Source of the DNA: Argopecten irradians
Taxonomy: Eukaryota > Mollusca > Bivalvia > Pectinida > Pectinidae
Assembly: GCF_041381155.1 (NCBI RefSeq)
Contig: NC_091138.1
Coordinates: forward strand, 31,489,604-31,553,603
Length of the DNA: 64,000 bases
Direction: 5' to 3'
Of the stretch, positions 26,369-39,500 are shown piece by piece. Below the pieces are notes generated by a model. The model was not told the origin of the DNA and did no database searches. It was given only the letters and a program-made list of their open reading frames with translations. The position numbers were made by a program, and so were the translations under genes. Position 1 is the stretch's first letter, and each line of letters starts with the position of its first letter.

Positions 26369-26617
26369 AAGTACCTTTTTTTAGTTACTGAGCCAGCAGC
26401 GATACTGTAGAACAGTAAATTGTACTCAAAAGCCCATGCAGCAATAGCCTTTCTGGTTTTATAACATACATAATGTGTTTAATAGCATTTTAGTTCGACG
26501 TCGTATTACAGATTTTTTTAACATTTCCATTATTTTCATATCTAAATATTGAGATTTAGGGAACAGAGAAAAAAATCACCAGTAATTATTTAGCAACTTT
26601 AAAGTTTTGTTCGGGGC

Positions 26618-26686
26618 AGTTGGGATTCAAACCAGGACCTTCTGAACACAAGCCAGAGTGGTCTACTAATTGATCTACCTGGTTGC
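26618..26686 (-). mobile_element. tRNA-like SINE head fragment
   Basis: On the minus strand there is a box A-like AGATCAATTAGTAG and a box B-like GGTTTGAATCC, spaced as in tRNA genes. The acceptor stem does not pair, so it is a tRNA-derived repeat fragment rather than a tRNA gene. A similar one is at 37291-37349. Confidence 0.45.
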
Positions 26687-27589
26687 TGGCGATCAACCTA
26701 ATCCAGAAGGGGTACAGCACACTGACTCCCCTCCCATTTGGTCTTCACCTGAAGAGAAGACTCGCTATACACAACCCCCTGCTATCATGTAACCACCAAT
26801 GCTTGAGACAGGACTTGGTCACAATCTTCTTGATACAGATCCTTAGTCTCCCTCCGTTTGTTAGAGGATCTGAGAACATCCCATTTGAGGTTACGTTCGG
26901 ATGACATTGGTCAATCAAATTGCTACTTCAATATGCCTAGACGACACAAAATGGTGTCTAGAGCTGTCAGAATCTATTTAGTAATGATTTTGCACACAGA
27001 GCACAGTATAGCTACACGATATGCATGATATAATGTTTCTAGTAGATTATGTCAGATGGAGATCATATACTGCCCGGTATTTGAAATCAAGTACATGAAG
27101 TATAAAGGTCACCAGAGTGGGATGCTGTCAGATACTCTATTGAACAGAGTGAAACCAGTGATTTTCTTACTCAATAATTTCAAGGGCCTGTACCTTATCT
27201 TTCTTTAACATGTAACTGTTAATTTGGGTATCTCTTTGTACTGTGCTTCTTCAAAACCAAATCTTTCAACATAACATTTTAGAGAATTTTTCTCTATTTG
27301 GGAAAATATTTACCAAACAATTGTGAACATACAGCAAAATTTCTCTAGAGGAAGCAGCCTTTATTTTGCCCAAAATGTACCTAAAAAAGTCACTGGAGAC
27401 TAAGTATCTGTATTTCAATCAGATTGAGATTGGTCACAAATGATCAATCCCAATCCAGAACCATTGCAGAAATGCAAAATAAAAAAATCTCAATCAAATT
27501 TGGTAGATTGATGTTATGTTTTCTATATATCTATTTTCAGAACAAGCTATGCCTTAAAACAACTTTATAGCTAAAGCAAACAAATCAAG

Positions 27590-30500
27590 ATGATGAGGTC
27601 TGAAGTGCTAAGATATTGTGTGAAAGCATTGCGAGGGCCACTTTCTCATCATTCATCCAAAGCAAGTACTACACGTAGATATTTTTCCAGCAAACGATGG
27701 CATCAAATAGTTTATTCTCAAAACAGAATGATACTGGGGCGCTGTGGCAGAAGCACATCACTCAGAAACATGTTACATTCAAGAGGTATAGCAACTACAT
27801 GTATCAAGTGTTCAAAAGATGGAACGTCGGCTCACAGTGAGTTTGGACAAGTCCCACCCTCAGAGAAAACTGCAAGCCAAAGATTGGGACGGATCCTGGG
27901 AGTTTTGGTTGGAATTGCTTCCTTCATTCTTATATCTCGTCCGTAAGTATTAAATATAGTGCAAATATGCAAATGATTAACAGTATTCGACCCAGTAAGC
28001 ACCCAGGGCATTTGAAAATTGAGAAAAAGAAATGAAAAAGTGCTTAATAAGACAAAGTTATTGCAAACTTATAAAGTTTTGGTGATTTTGTTATGCCCAG
28101 ACAATTGAAATTTAGGCCTCAAAAGCGGGAGGGGTGCTTCTAGGGACATGAGCGCTTATTGGGTCAAATATGGTATGTGTTGTTTTAGATAAAATGATCC
28201 TGAAAGCATGCATATACAACAGTGATGTTGTGTTTTGAAATTTTCGTTCTTTATCAGGGTTCTCGTTAAAAGTTGGTTGCCGGCAAAAACAGACGTGTAT
28301 TTCCTTGTTTACAAATGGCTATTTTTGTCAGAAATAAGTATTGGCCCCATTTAGGCTTGTGGCCCTCAACTACCTATTATAAATTTTCAACCATCTATTC
28401 AAAAACTTAGTGAGAACCCTGTTTATTGTTCTAGATTTTCATCACTAAAAACCACAGTTTACGCCTCCACTGGAGAAGTTGAAAAACAGGAATCAGGGGA
28501 AGTAGTAGAAACAAAGGAAGAAGATGAGGAGGAAGAAGGTGAAAGACAGAAAAGAAAAAGAAGAAAAAGATTGGTTTCAGGGACCGCAGGGTAGTTATTT
28601 TATAGACATATTTGTTGTCTTTTTCCAGTTGTGAAAAAAAACAAACAAAACATTGACACATTTATATTATATTTGTATAACAGTATTAATTTTGGTGAAA
28701 ATGAATAACAATATCGTTAATCACATTTGCTCTTTCATCAGATTTGAAATATGCATTGACCAAGCTGTTATACTCATGAAGAATCAAGGTGGCCAAGCAA
28801 TAAGGTTCCCAATATTCTTTAATAAGCCTCCAATTCCTTGGCTTTTGTTTGTTAGAGTTTTACGGCCCATCAACAACTAAGGTCATTTAGGGCCAAAATA
28901 CAAATCAGGCATTAATATCAGGATATAAACAATGATTGCATCTAAAAGATCAGGATAAGTAAATATAAGTAAGAACTAAAACACAGATTTCCTGGGCATG
29001 TTGGCATGAGTCAGAGTGGTGTTCTATCAACAACCATTAATTTCTTGGACATTTAGTATGAGTAGTTCAGGTGGATTGATATTCTGCTATCTGTCATCCA
29101 AATGACCCATGACTGGGAAGCAAGCTTGTGAACTTATGTGGGTTTTTGTCTGGAATTACAAGTTTTATGAACTATCAAACTGGGTATGTTCTTGAATAGA
29201 CAGAAATTTAGAAAGAAAATAGCATAAATTATAGATACCCCAGAAAAAAGGGATGTAGAAAGTATTGTATATTAAAAGTCAGTTATAACGAACCTCTAGG
29301 GACCAATGACATCACTTCGTTATAAACATAGTTTGTTATACACATATTAAAAATAATACAAACATGGTATAGTAACATTTATGCGGAATGAAAATTACTA
29401 CAAATGTTCGTTATAAATGTGCTTTACTGTATAATTCTTGTAAGTTCACTGCATCTATGTAAAGAGTAATGAAAATGATACTGTATATTTGGTATTGCAG
29501 ATTATAGAATATGAAAATCGTATACGTGCTTACTCGACACCAGATAAGATATTTCGCTATTTTGCCACACTGAAAGTACACCAAGAACATGGAGACTGGG
29601 AGGTATTTATGACACCTGAGGACTTTGTTCGCTCCATAACACCTGGAATGAAACAACCTGAAGGTAATTATCCCACAATACCTTAACATTTGGCGTAGCG
29701 CCCAATAATGGCCGCCATCTTAAAAACACATTTTGAAAATCTTCTGAAGTTCTTGTATGATTTCTATGAAACTTGAATGAAATAATCCTAAGATGGTCTC
29801 GATCAAGTGTTTGGATTTTTGACCTCAATGGATGCCATCTTAAAAAAACCACATGTTCTTCTGCTCAGTTTTTGTGCTGAAAATGTGTATGAATTTAAAA
29901 GTGTTTAAAGGACAGTTGTCTCTGAAAATCGATTAATATGAATCAAGAGGCATGTTGGAGACAATCAATTTAAACCTTGTCTTTATTGATAGTTCAAAAT
30001 GATAAAGGATTTACATTTAAATTGTCGGTATAACTTGATTCAATTAGGTTGATATAACACTATATTAACCTCAACAAAGGTTTGTAATTATAAGATATTG
30101 TGAATATATATGTTCTTTTTGGCAGGTTTGGGGCTGGATCAGTTCCTGAAGTTTGATCCCCAGGTATGTACCAGCAGACTTAGAGTTATAGAGAGCTGCT
30201 ATATATAGGCTGTGGTGACTGTCGGTTAGCACACTGATGTACCAACACATCAACTCTGATACATTTACGTCAGAAACAAACTTTTTCACTGCAAAATCAA
30301 ACAAATCATACAAAAACTATTGTCTTCATTCAAACTTTCTGATGTCATAAATTTTGTTTTAATTTCACTATTTTTGTTTTCTTTTTATTCTTTTGTTTAT
30401 AAAAGTTTTTCAAAGCATCAAGTAAAGACTATTGTATTGTTGTGTGGTAGGTGTATATCAGTGGTGTTAAATCTAGACTATATACTGCTACTAAACAATC

Positions 30501-33500
30501 TAATCCTGTACAACACTTACATTCAAACAGCTTATCACATCATGTAAGATCAAAGGAGATAATCAAAACATCCATAGACATAAGTTCAAATTGATCAAAA
30601 TTGTTTTGTAATAAAAGAGAAACTTTGAAATCTTTTATTTCAAGAGTTAGGAAAGAGTAGTTCATTGGCCAATGATGACAAGTTGATTAAACCTAGAAAG
30701 TTGCTGTTAGGTTCTCTTCAAATGGTGGTTGCTTTTATGAACTTGTAGCAGACTTCCAATACCTGTATAACAACTGTGACGTGAAATTCAAGCCTTTGAA
30801 TGATCCGGATTTTAAAAATATCATCACTTCAAGGAATAAACCAGGCTTCTACTTGAATAATAAACTTATTTCAAGATGAATATTAATTCTATTAATGAAT
30901 TATAATATAAATACATGTACATACAGTTTACTTGAATGTGTGCCTGTTGTGAGGAAAATCTATACTTATGTCCCCTGACTATGGCTTAAAGAATGGATAA
31001 CAATACATTCAGGGTATTTGGTTTGCCAGTTCTTCACTTAGGTAGAAGTTAGAGAGCTTGTAAAATTTTACTGAGCCAAAACTTCAGTTAACAAGCTAGG
31101 ATTTTAGTGAGCTTGAGCTAGGAGTTGGTGAGCTAGGATTTCATTGAATTATATCATCATTGAGCTTGAACTTTAGTGAGGTAGAAGTTTGTGAGCTAGG
31201 ATTTCAGTGCGCTTGAACTTCATTAAGCTTGAACTTCATTAGCTTGAACTTCAGTGAGACAACTTTTAAGTAAGCTAGAACTACAATGAGATCAAACTTA
31301 AGTGAGGTAAAACTTAATTGAAGTGTAACTTCAATGAGCCAGGCAGAATATGTGGGAGGTAAGATTGTGCTATCAGATAGACAATAGTGCTACTTAACCT
31401 CTATCACAAGGAGATTAACACCACAACAGTTTTCCCAAACAGTCCAACATTATGAGATATTTCAAATCATTCCATTTGGAGGCTATTATTAAATTATGAT
31501 AGTCATATATTAGACATTCAATAAAATAAATCCAAGCTTAGAAAAACTAGAGAATGTAGAAACTAGAATCCAGTCAGTAGAGTAGAAGTATAGCAGGATG
31601 CATCCTCGATATTCCAGGGGGTTACTATCACTGTCACTATAGCCATCCTTGGACTAGGTATGTCTAAGCAAAACTGCAGGCATTTCTGCAGGAAAAAACT
31701 GACCAATTACAGACCTACATAGACTTCCTTTGAAGATTTCAGAGAGTGATGCCCAAGTTCAAAGCTGTACCGCTATTCGATTCTTTCGTTGTTGTACATC
31801 AAAGGACCAAACTACCTGTTTCATCTATTGTCGCACACACAGAACCTTCAGTCTATGATCTAGTTCATGGGTGGATGTCACAACACTGATAGTAACCCCT
31901 AGAATAACGAGGATGAGCAGGCTGTAGGCTTGTGTGTACTTACTGACCTTGATATTTACTCTCTATCTACCACCCCTGCCTGTAGAAGGACGATGTACAC
32001 AGCTTGGTAAGTGGCGATTGGTGACTGTAGCCTATAAATTACTAATCAAATGATTCTTCTTAAAACCTACAGTATATTTATACTAACTTATATCGCTTTT
32101 CTCCTTATTTATATTTGTTTGCATTTTTATTACAAAAAATTATTATTATTTTTAACTTCAAATGTAAACAAATATCAGAGTAATATTTTTTCTTGCTGTA
32201 TTTGTATCTTTGTGTATATATTTATACATAATTTGTTTTTCTTTGAGACTTTAGCATTATCAGCTGTAGATAGGAAGCAGTGCCAAACTTGAGTTATTAT
32301 TAGATTTAGGTTTGCCTATCATTTAAATAGATTTTAAATAGATTTTACAGTCAATTTTATAGTGTCATTTCACTATTTAGATTTTTGCATCACTTTATAA
32401 AAACATCTGCAGTGACATTTTGTTTCAGACAACACAGTTTAATAAGAATATGGAGAAATTGGGTTATCGGGTAACGTTATTTGAACTAGGGATAGCAAGA
32501 ATCATGTTGAAATTTTCCCTCAATTAATTCCTATTTTAACTAATGTAGCTATGTATGTACTGAGTATCTTGATGACATTTTTGTGTGTTTTATTTCCTCA
32601 AAAGCTGATATTACTACATATATGTTCCACCCACCAAGTTTACAAAAAAGCATGGATAAATATATGGATCTAATAATATCATTGAATGTTGTACAAATAA
32701 ACTGAACAAAGATATTCAATTTGTATACTAGATATTTCAATGTTGTACAAATGAACGGAACAAAGATAAACAATCTGTATACCAAATATTTGTGGGATTT
32801 TAATTTTTACTGCCCAATTATTGATACATACGTATTTAATATTTATTTAATACACCCCCCTCCCCCTCTCTCTCTCCCACCTTCCCGGAAACAAAGGTAA
32901 TGTTCTATTGTGTTTCATGTTCATTTTAACACACGGTGCTAAACAAGAATTTCTTAAAATGTTTTTCCGTGGAAACGAATAGGAAACTGACATGTTGTGT
33001 TTTGTTAATTTTATTCAGGGGTCAAAGGTGAGTTGTTGACACCGAGTTAGTGATCAATACTAAAATCAGAGTGGTCATTTGGCTAACCCCGTTGATGCAA
33101 TAATTTGTCATTCTCACATTTAAGTTGGTTTTGATATTCTATTTATATTATCCTATTTATTACTCAATGTTCTTGAAATGTTACCTATTGTTGTTCATGT
33201 GTTTTTAATCAGAATTTATTGTATTTAATACACACATATATATATTAAATTAATTATCATCTTACAGCTTAAAGTGACTTTTGAGTATATTGTTTATGGC
33301 ACAGACAAGGTTTTTCTTATGTGCTTTTTTTTACCAGAATGATATTATTTACATACATCAATCAATCTGATTCAGTACTTACATATTTAAGGCCTTCAGC
33401 CTACATTACATGTATAGTGATATGATATTGCATTTTAATATATATATATATTTTTTTTTTAATAAATACCGTAATTAAATAAGTAGATCAATGGCAAGTT

Positions 33501-36500
33501 AAGCTAGTAACACAATAAATGGAAATAAATTTACCTGCTGGTGGGGAAACAAATTTTAATGTGAAAGAAGTTCTTTTGTTTTTTTGGAGGGGGGGGGGGT
33601 TGGGGGGGAGTGATGTATTGAGGTAGAAAACAGTGATGTTCATAGATATTAGAAGTTTTGAACATATAATCTAGCTGAAACATACATTATATTTACTATT
33701 TTTGCAATTATGTACCGTAGTAGAACTGTACAAACACTTGTGGATATGGATCCTGAAATCAGAAGAAAATAGTAAATTATATATAAAAATATGTTCTTTA
33801 ATACTCTTTACAAGTGAAAATCACATTTTTTTCTTTAAAAATATCGTGCTACACAATGATGACATGTATGTGTATGCATATGTATACATTTTAAGTATAT
33901 GTATGTCATTGCTAATAACTGATATGAGTCACCATGCTGTTGTACAGAAACACACTTACTTTAGGCAATTTAAATCTGGACATGTAAGAAACAAGACATT
34001 GAACCGTATTCTTTGACATGCTTTTTGTCCTGACAACTGTAATAGAACATACATGTATTGAAAAACCTGTTGTGGCTTGTTAAAATTTTGACCTGACCAA
34101 TAGACTATGTATCAGTAACATGCTACTGTGGCCAAGTGTATACGTAATAGACTGTGTATTAAAACATGCCACGATGGCCAGGTGGTCCAACATAACATAT
34201 TAGCCTTACACCTATTGACTACTAGTTCAAAACTAGTTGAGGTTAGAAAGTTTTAAAGCCCCAGTTTAACAAGCATTCAATAAGTTAAAAAAAAAAAACT
34301 TAAAAAAAAAAAAAAAAAACTCTTCAAATGATAACATTTCCATTAGGAATATTTGTATGTGAAACTTGACCCATGTACTGACCACAGATCAGTGGTTATT
34401 TCCTGGCTTTGCTCCACCTAAACCTGGCATGTCCTTGAATGACCTTGACTGTTAATTGGACAAATTGAACTTAATCCCTTATCCTAAACCCAATCCTGTA
34501 TAGAGAAGGAGTGCGTTTTTTGTCTGAAAAATCTTACCAGTTGACCCAACAAACATAATTTTCAAACCCAAGTTTTTTTGCCCTGACCAATCTATCTGTT
34601 GATTACTTCTCTATCTCTATATCATTGTTGTTGTTGCTTCAACCCATTACTACACTGGGTTGTGAAGGGAGTATATTTTTATCATCATTCTCCCATGCTG
34701 CTTTGTAGATAGCACTTTTTACTACATATTCTTATTCTGGGAATGACAGATTTCCATCAGTAAACAGTAAATAAACTTAAAAGAGTAGGATTCATTTGAT
34801 GAAAGTAAATTTGTTATCCTTTAACACTATCTTGGCAATGCTTAGCTGAAATGTTTCCAAAAATAGCAAATTGTTCGGAAATTAATCAATGTCTGTCATT
34901 CCCACGTTTTAATTATTGCATGATCGCACATTTTTTTGATATTTTTTCTTATTCATAAGTGTAATGCCATTTCAAACTGTTTTACAAACAGTTCAGTACC
35001 AGCTAGTATCTTGGTTGTTTTACATAGATAAAATTTTGTTCCCGTAATGAGTATGTCAAGTTTCCTCTCATCATCACACTTTGTAGATAGACATACAGAT
35101 CTTCTCACCTCTGTTCTATAGACAAATGTACACCAATGTAGAAATTTCACTAACCTAATTTTAAATAGTTTAGTACTGAAACAGCAGATAATCTACGCTA
35201 TTTGGATGTAATCAACTACCATATGTAGTTTCATCTTTGTGTTTAGAGATATCAAGATGAATTTCCTTAATCTCTTAAAAAATTATTTAAAAGAAAGGTT
35301 CAGCCATTTCTCTAATAAGATTAAGCTTGAATTTTTTCATTTTGTGTTTTTGGCTTAAACCTACTCATAATTAAGATATTTGGCAACGTTTGTGGGAAAA
35401 CCATGAGAGAATAGAGTTACATGTAGTACATACAGTACTTTGAATTTTGCATAACAGAGTGGGTTTTTTTTGCATTTATGAATGCAAAAGAACACTATTA
35501 TACAAAACGACATATATGAAAATACCAATTTGTTACCTCTGAAAAACAGAACAGCAGCACTTTTTGTGATACATTACATGATTTGTTTCTTCTTTACTGT
35601 GAACCCTTTCGTTTCCTTGTTCACAAGTGTAAAACTTATCCATATACATATATGTAGCTTTCCTTAAGTTGCCTTTGAAGTACTCATGAAAATCATTTTC
35701 TGGTCCTCGTCCTTAAACCCTGTTCATGCATACCTCAATCCTGTGATACTGAATGATACTAAATCTTGGACAACTTTCTCTTGTGACACCAAAGAACATT
35801 ACTGACAGTTAAGAACTCCTCAAAACATCAAATATGTGACAGGTTGAACCTTATTTTAGCCTGTTCAGTAGACATACAAGTGCATGTACCGGTATTTGTG
35901 GCTGGACAGCATTAGGCTTGCCGTATACTAACCAGCCACTCTCTTGCTCAAGAGTTCAGAAAGCTAAGCTACAAAAAACAACTTGTGGTTTGATCATTTT
36001 TTATTGAGAGTCAACAATCATGTCTTCTAAAATTGAGTTGACGTTTTTATGTTTGTCTTACCTGGTACCACCTTAGGACCGCGGTGGCTGAGTGGTTAAG
36101 ATGTTCCGACATATTACCAAAAGCCCTCCACCTCTGGATGTAGGTTCAAATCCCATGTGTGGGGAGTTGCCAGGTACTGACTGCTGGCCGGTGGTTTTCT
36201 CCGGGTACTCCGGCTTTCCTCCACCAACAAACCTGGCACATCCTTACATGACCCTGGCTGTTAATAGGACGTAAAACTAAACAAACACCTGGTACATGTA
36301 GTTATGTGACATGGTGAAGTTTGCTGCTATAGTCTTCTGATAAGCAGTATCAATGTGTACGACAGCTGTCAATCTCCACCACATTTGACATGTGTTAATC
36401 CTCTCCAAACAACAACATTACAACTCAATGGAGTAAATTTGTTTTCTCATACAATTTATACCATATTTTACTCATTCACTCCTGTCAACACATTTGAACA

Positions 36501-39500
36501 CTTTTAATTCAAAGACTGGCACAGTTTATTATGAATTTTTAGGGGTGAACGATTTAGCCAATCGAATGACTATCATTGCTGAACAATGGTGTGTTTTTTA
36601 TTTTTTTTTCCAATGTTGATTTCAATTAATTGTTCCTATTGCTCATTTTCATTTTTGAAATGGTGATTTAATGAATTGAAAAAAATTTTGCATTAATTTA
36701 CCATGATACAAAATCTAACAACGTTTTTGTGGAAACCGTTCTCCCTCGTCCCCGTTTAACGTCCGTGACATCACTTGTTTTGGGATGACAAAAAGACTGT
36801 GTGTGATTCACCTTGTGTGTTATTGGTGTTTTTGTTAAATTAATTCAGTGTTCAAAAATCTGCAAGTCTTTGTCGCCATACTCTCATAAATGGCTTTAGT
36901 GATGTGAAAGAGTATTGATAAGAATAATTAAATAATGATGTTAAAAAAAATTTTCATCAGTTGCATCAAACAAAATGAAATTTTTCTGTACTGTCATTTG
37001 AAGACCAATAAATAAGGTCGAGAATCAACATAAGAAATTCCTTGAAGATTCATAAATGTTGATTGCTTTATTAACTTTTTACCACATTGTCCCATCCTGA
37101 AGATAGATATACTTTAATTCTCTTACCTGTTTGACAAATACAGCACAACAAGGCCGAGTGGAAGATGGGAGAGGATAGTATCTTTTATCAGCTTGGGGAG
37201 AGTGGCCTGATTTCTTTCTCCGACTACATCTTCCTCCTCACAGTGCTGTCAAGTAAGTATTGGGTAGTAGGAACAAACAATGCATGGATAGACAGGGATT
37301 CAAACCTAGGACACTTGCCAGAATGCTCTACCAATTGAGATACCTGGCCAAACAAACTTTATATTTCTCCTAAAGATATATTGGAATTGCATAATATTCT
37401 CAGTAAATATCAATTTTGTTTAAGGGTGCGCTCTATGGTTTCTTAGATAAACACCCAAAAACTCAAAATTTCCACAGTTTTATAATTTACAAAGATTTGG
37501 CTGATTACCACGACAACTACAGCTGAAAAAATTAGAAAACATTGTCATTACACAACAGTAGAATTGGGGATGTATGTACATGTACTAAATATTTCAAATA
37601 CAACAATTTAAAAAACAGTTTTGAAAATTTGACATACATTATTGTGTTTAGGGGCCAAAAAAAGGGCCCAAACCATGCATAGTCATTTTACTGAAAGAGT
37701 TTAGGTAAAATACATTAATACATTTTGTATTTGATAGCGGAAAGCATTATTAACTGGACATTGATCCGATGGTTTGAGTTACAGGAGCTTGAGCAATTTG
37801 GTTATTTTGTACAAGTTCAATTTTAGTTGTACCTTTAATTTCTACAAATGTATTTCTTTTTATTGTCACAGCACCACCAAGGAATTTCCAAATTGCTTTC
37901 CGTATGTTCGATCTGGATGGAGACGGCAATGTGGACGTGGAAGAGTTCCACAAGGTAGATAATAAGTGTAGAGTTAGATAATGACTCTCGGTTTTGAGTC
38001 CCTTTCATATGCCTTAAAGGCCCACTACGTTTTTGTAACAAAAATTAAACAGACCCATGTAAGATTTTCCTGTCTCACTCTCAGAGGGCTGAAAAAAGAC
38101 TCGCTAGCCAAGGCTTCAGATTAGATTACACTCCAAGAAGATGAGATAGACTGTTTTTCCTGGTCGTACACAATATCTAGCTGGACTACACAGATATGTC
38201 ACATTTTGTATCTAGGTTCATCAAATCATCCGTAACCAGACAAGCATTGGTATGCGGCACCGCGACCACGCAGTGACTGGTAATGTAATGAAGGGTGTTA
38301 GCTCAGCATTGGTCACTTACTTTTTTGGGACGGAGGGAAAGAAGAAACTGACTGTGCCAGTGTTCTTAGCCTTCCAGCAGCAAGTCCAGAATGAAGTGCT
38401 CAGAATTGAGGTATTTACCCAACCTGGAAACATCTTCAATGAAGACTGTATTGATAAATTTGATGAATAATTATACAAACTCAAAGACTGTATTGGACCC
38501 TATTACCGCCTAGGAACCATAAAAATCAAAAGAAATAAGGGGGCGCTTATAGAACCAAAATTCGTTACTAGCCTTTCATAAAGGAATTTGCTCAAAATAA
38601 GTTATAATCAATTTTCAAAAGAAATCAGTAAAGAAACCTACACAATTTTCATATTTTCAATCTGCATTTAATTTACGGTAAATGAAATTAAGGTATTAAA
38701 AGGGGGAAGGGCATTTATAGGAATGGCACTTATTGGGCCGAAACCGGAATACATCAAAAGAAGAAAAAAAGTTTATTTTAAGTGTTTTGATGGTGCCATT
38801 AACACTTTCACTACACAGGTATTCCCATAAATTTAACCGATATACTGGGATAACTCAAAGTGTTACCATGGACCTGTTGACTTTGAGTTAGAGAGGTTTT
38901 TAACTGTATGTGTGATTCACACTATTTGAATTGACGCAAGGCGAACTCACTTTGAGTAGGATTTGTTTGTTCAACCCTACAAGGAAAGGAAATATTGATA
39001 ACATCTCCATTATTGCCTTAATCAGTTTCTTTAACTTGTTCACCCCTGACGACACATTTAGGCTCTTCTTAATCAAAGACTAGACCAGTCCATTATGGAA
39101 TTTCAAGGGGTGAAAGAGTTAACCTGTAGTAAGGATGAAAAGAACAGTGGACCTGTCTGACATGGCCAGTATGTTATTTTTATGGTTATCTAGTTTGACC
39201 GTTATGACCCTGAGGATGGAAAGATCCTGGAAAAAGATTTTGGAAGAATTCTACTGACATATGCAGGCTACCCAGACAAAAAGAAGACCCGCATGCTGAA
39301 AAGGGTTATCAAGAAGTTTAAAGAAGAACCACAGGTACATGGAAGTTCTCATGTTATTATTTATTTTTCTTCTGATTCTGCAAATAATGAGTGTAATGGT
39401 TTTCAGTGCCAAAACTTTCAAGCTCTTTAAATTTGAACCCAGGTAAATTTAAAAATCAAAGTTCTATTTAAGATATTGTGAAAACAGCGCCCTCTAATGA

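Larger units (their letters stand above)
25234..27589. other. Intergenic spacer between PCNA and MICU1
   Basis: Contains the foldback element at 25725-26368 and a tRNA-like fragment at 26618-26686. No ORF with recognisable content. The last 600 bases before MICU1 are plain AT-rich DNA. The acceptor-like TATTTTCAG at 27532-27540 suggests a non-coding first MICU1 exon further left. Confidence 0.45.
30164..37143 (+). other. MICU1 intron 4, about 7 kb
   Basis: AT-rich intron. It holds a degenerate tandem repeat (31075-31340), a MITE (31601-31915), a GT/G-rich patch near 33585-33610, A-runs at 34290-34320, a SINE fragment (34383-34475) and a full SINE (36069-36286). No other exon was recognised. 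Confidence 0.6.

Noticed and set aside
28028-28590. A small extra intron that would restore the MICU1 exon 2 frame
   Set aside because: The only GT...AG pair between the acidic linker and the GFRDRR motif encloses about 10 bases, far too short to be spliced.
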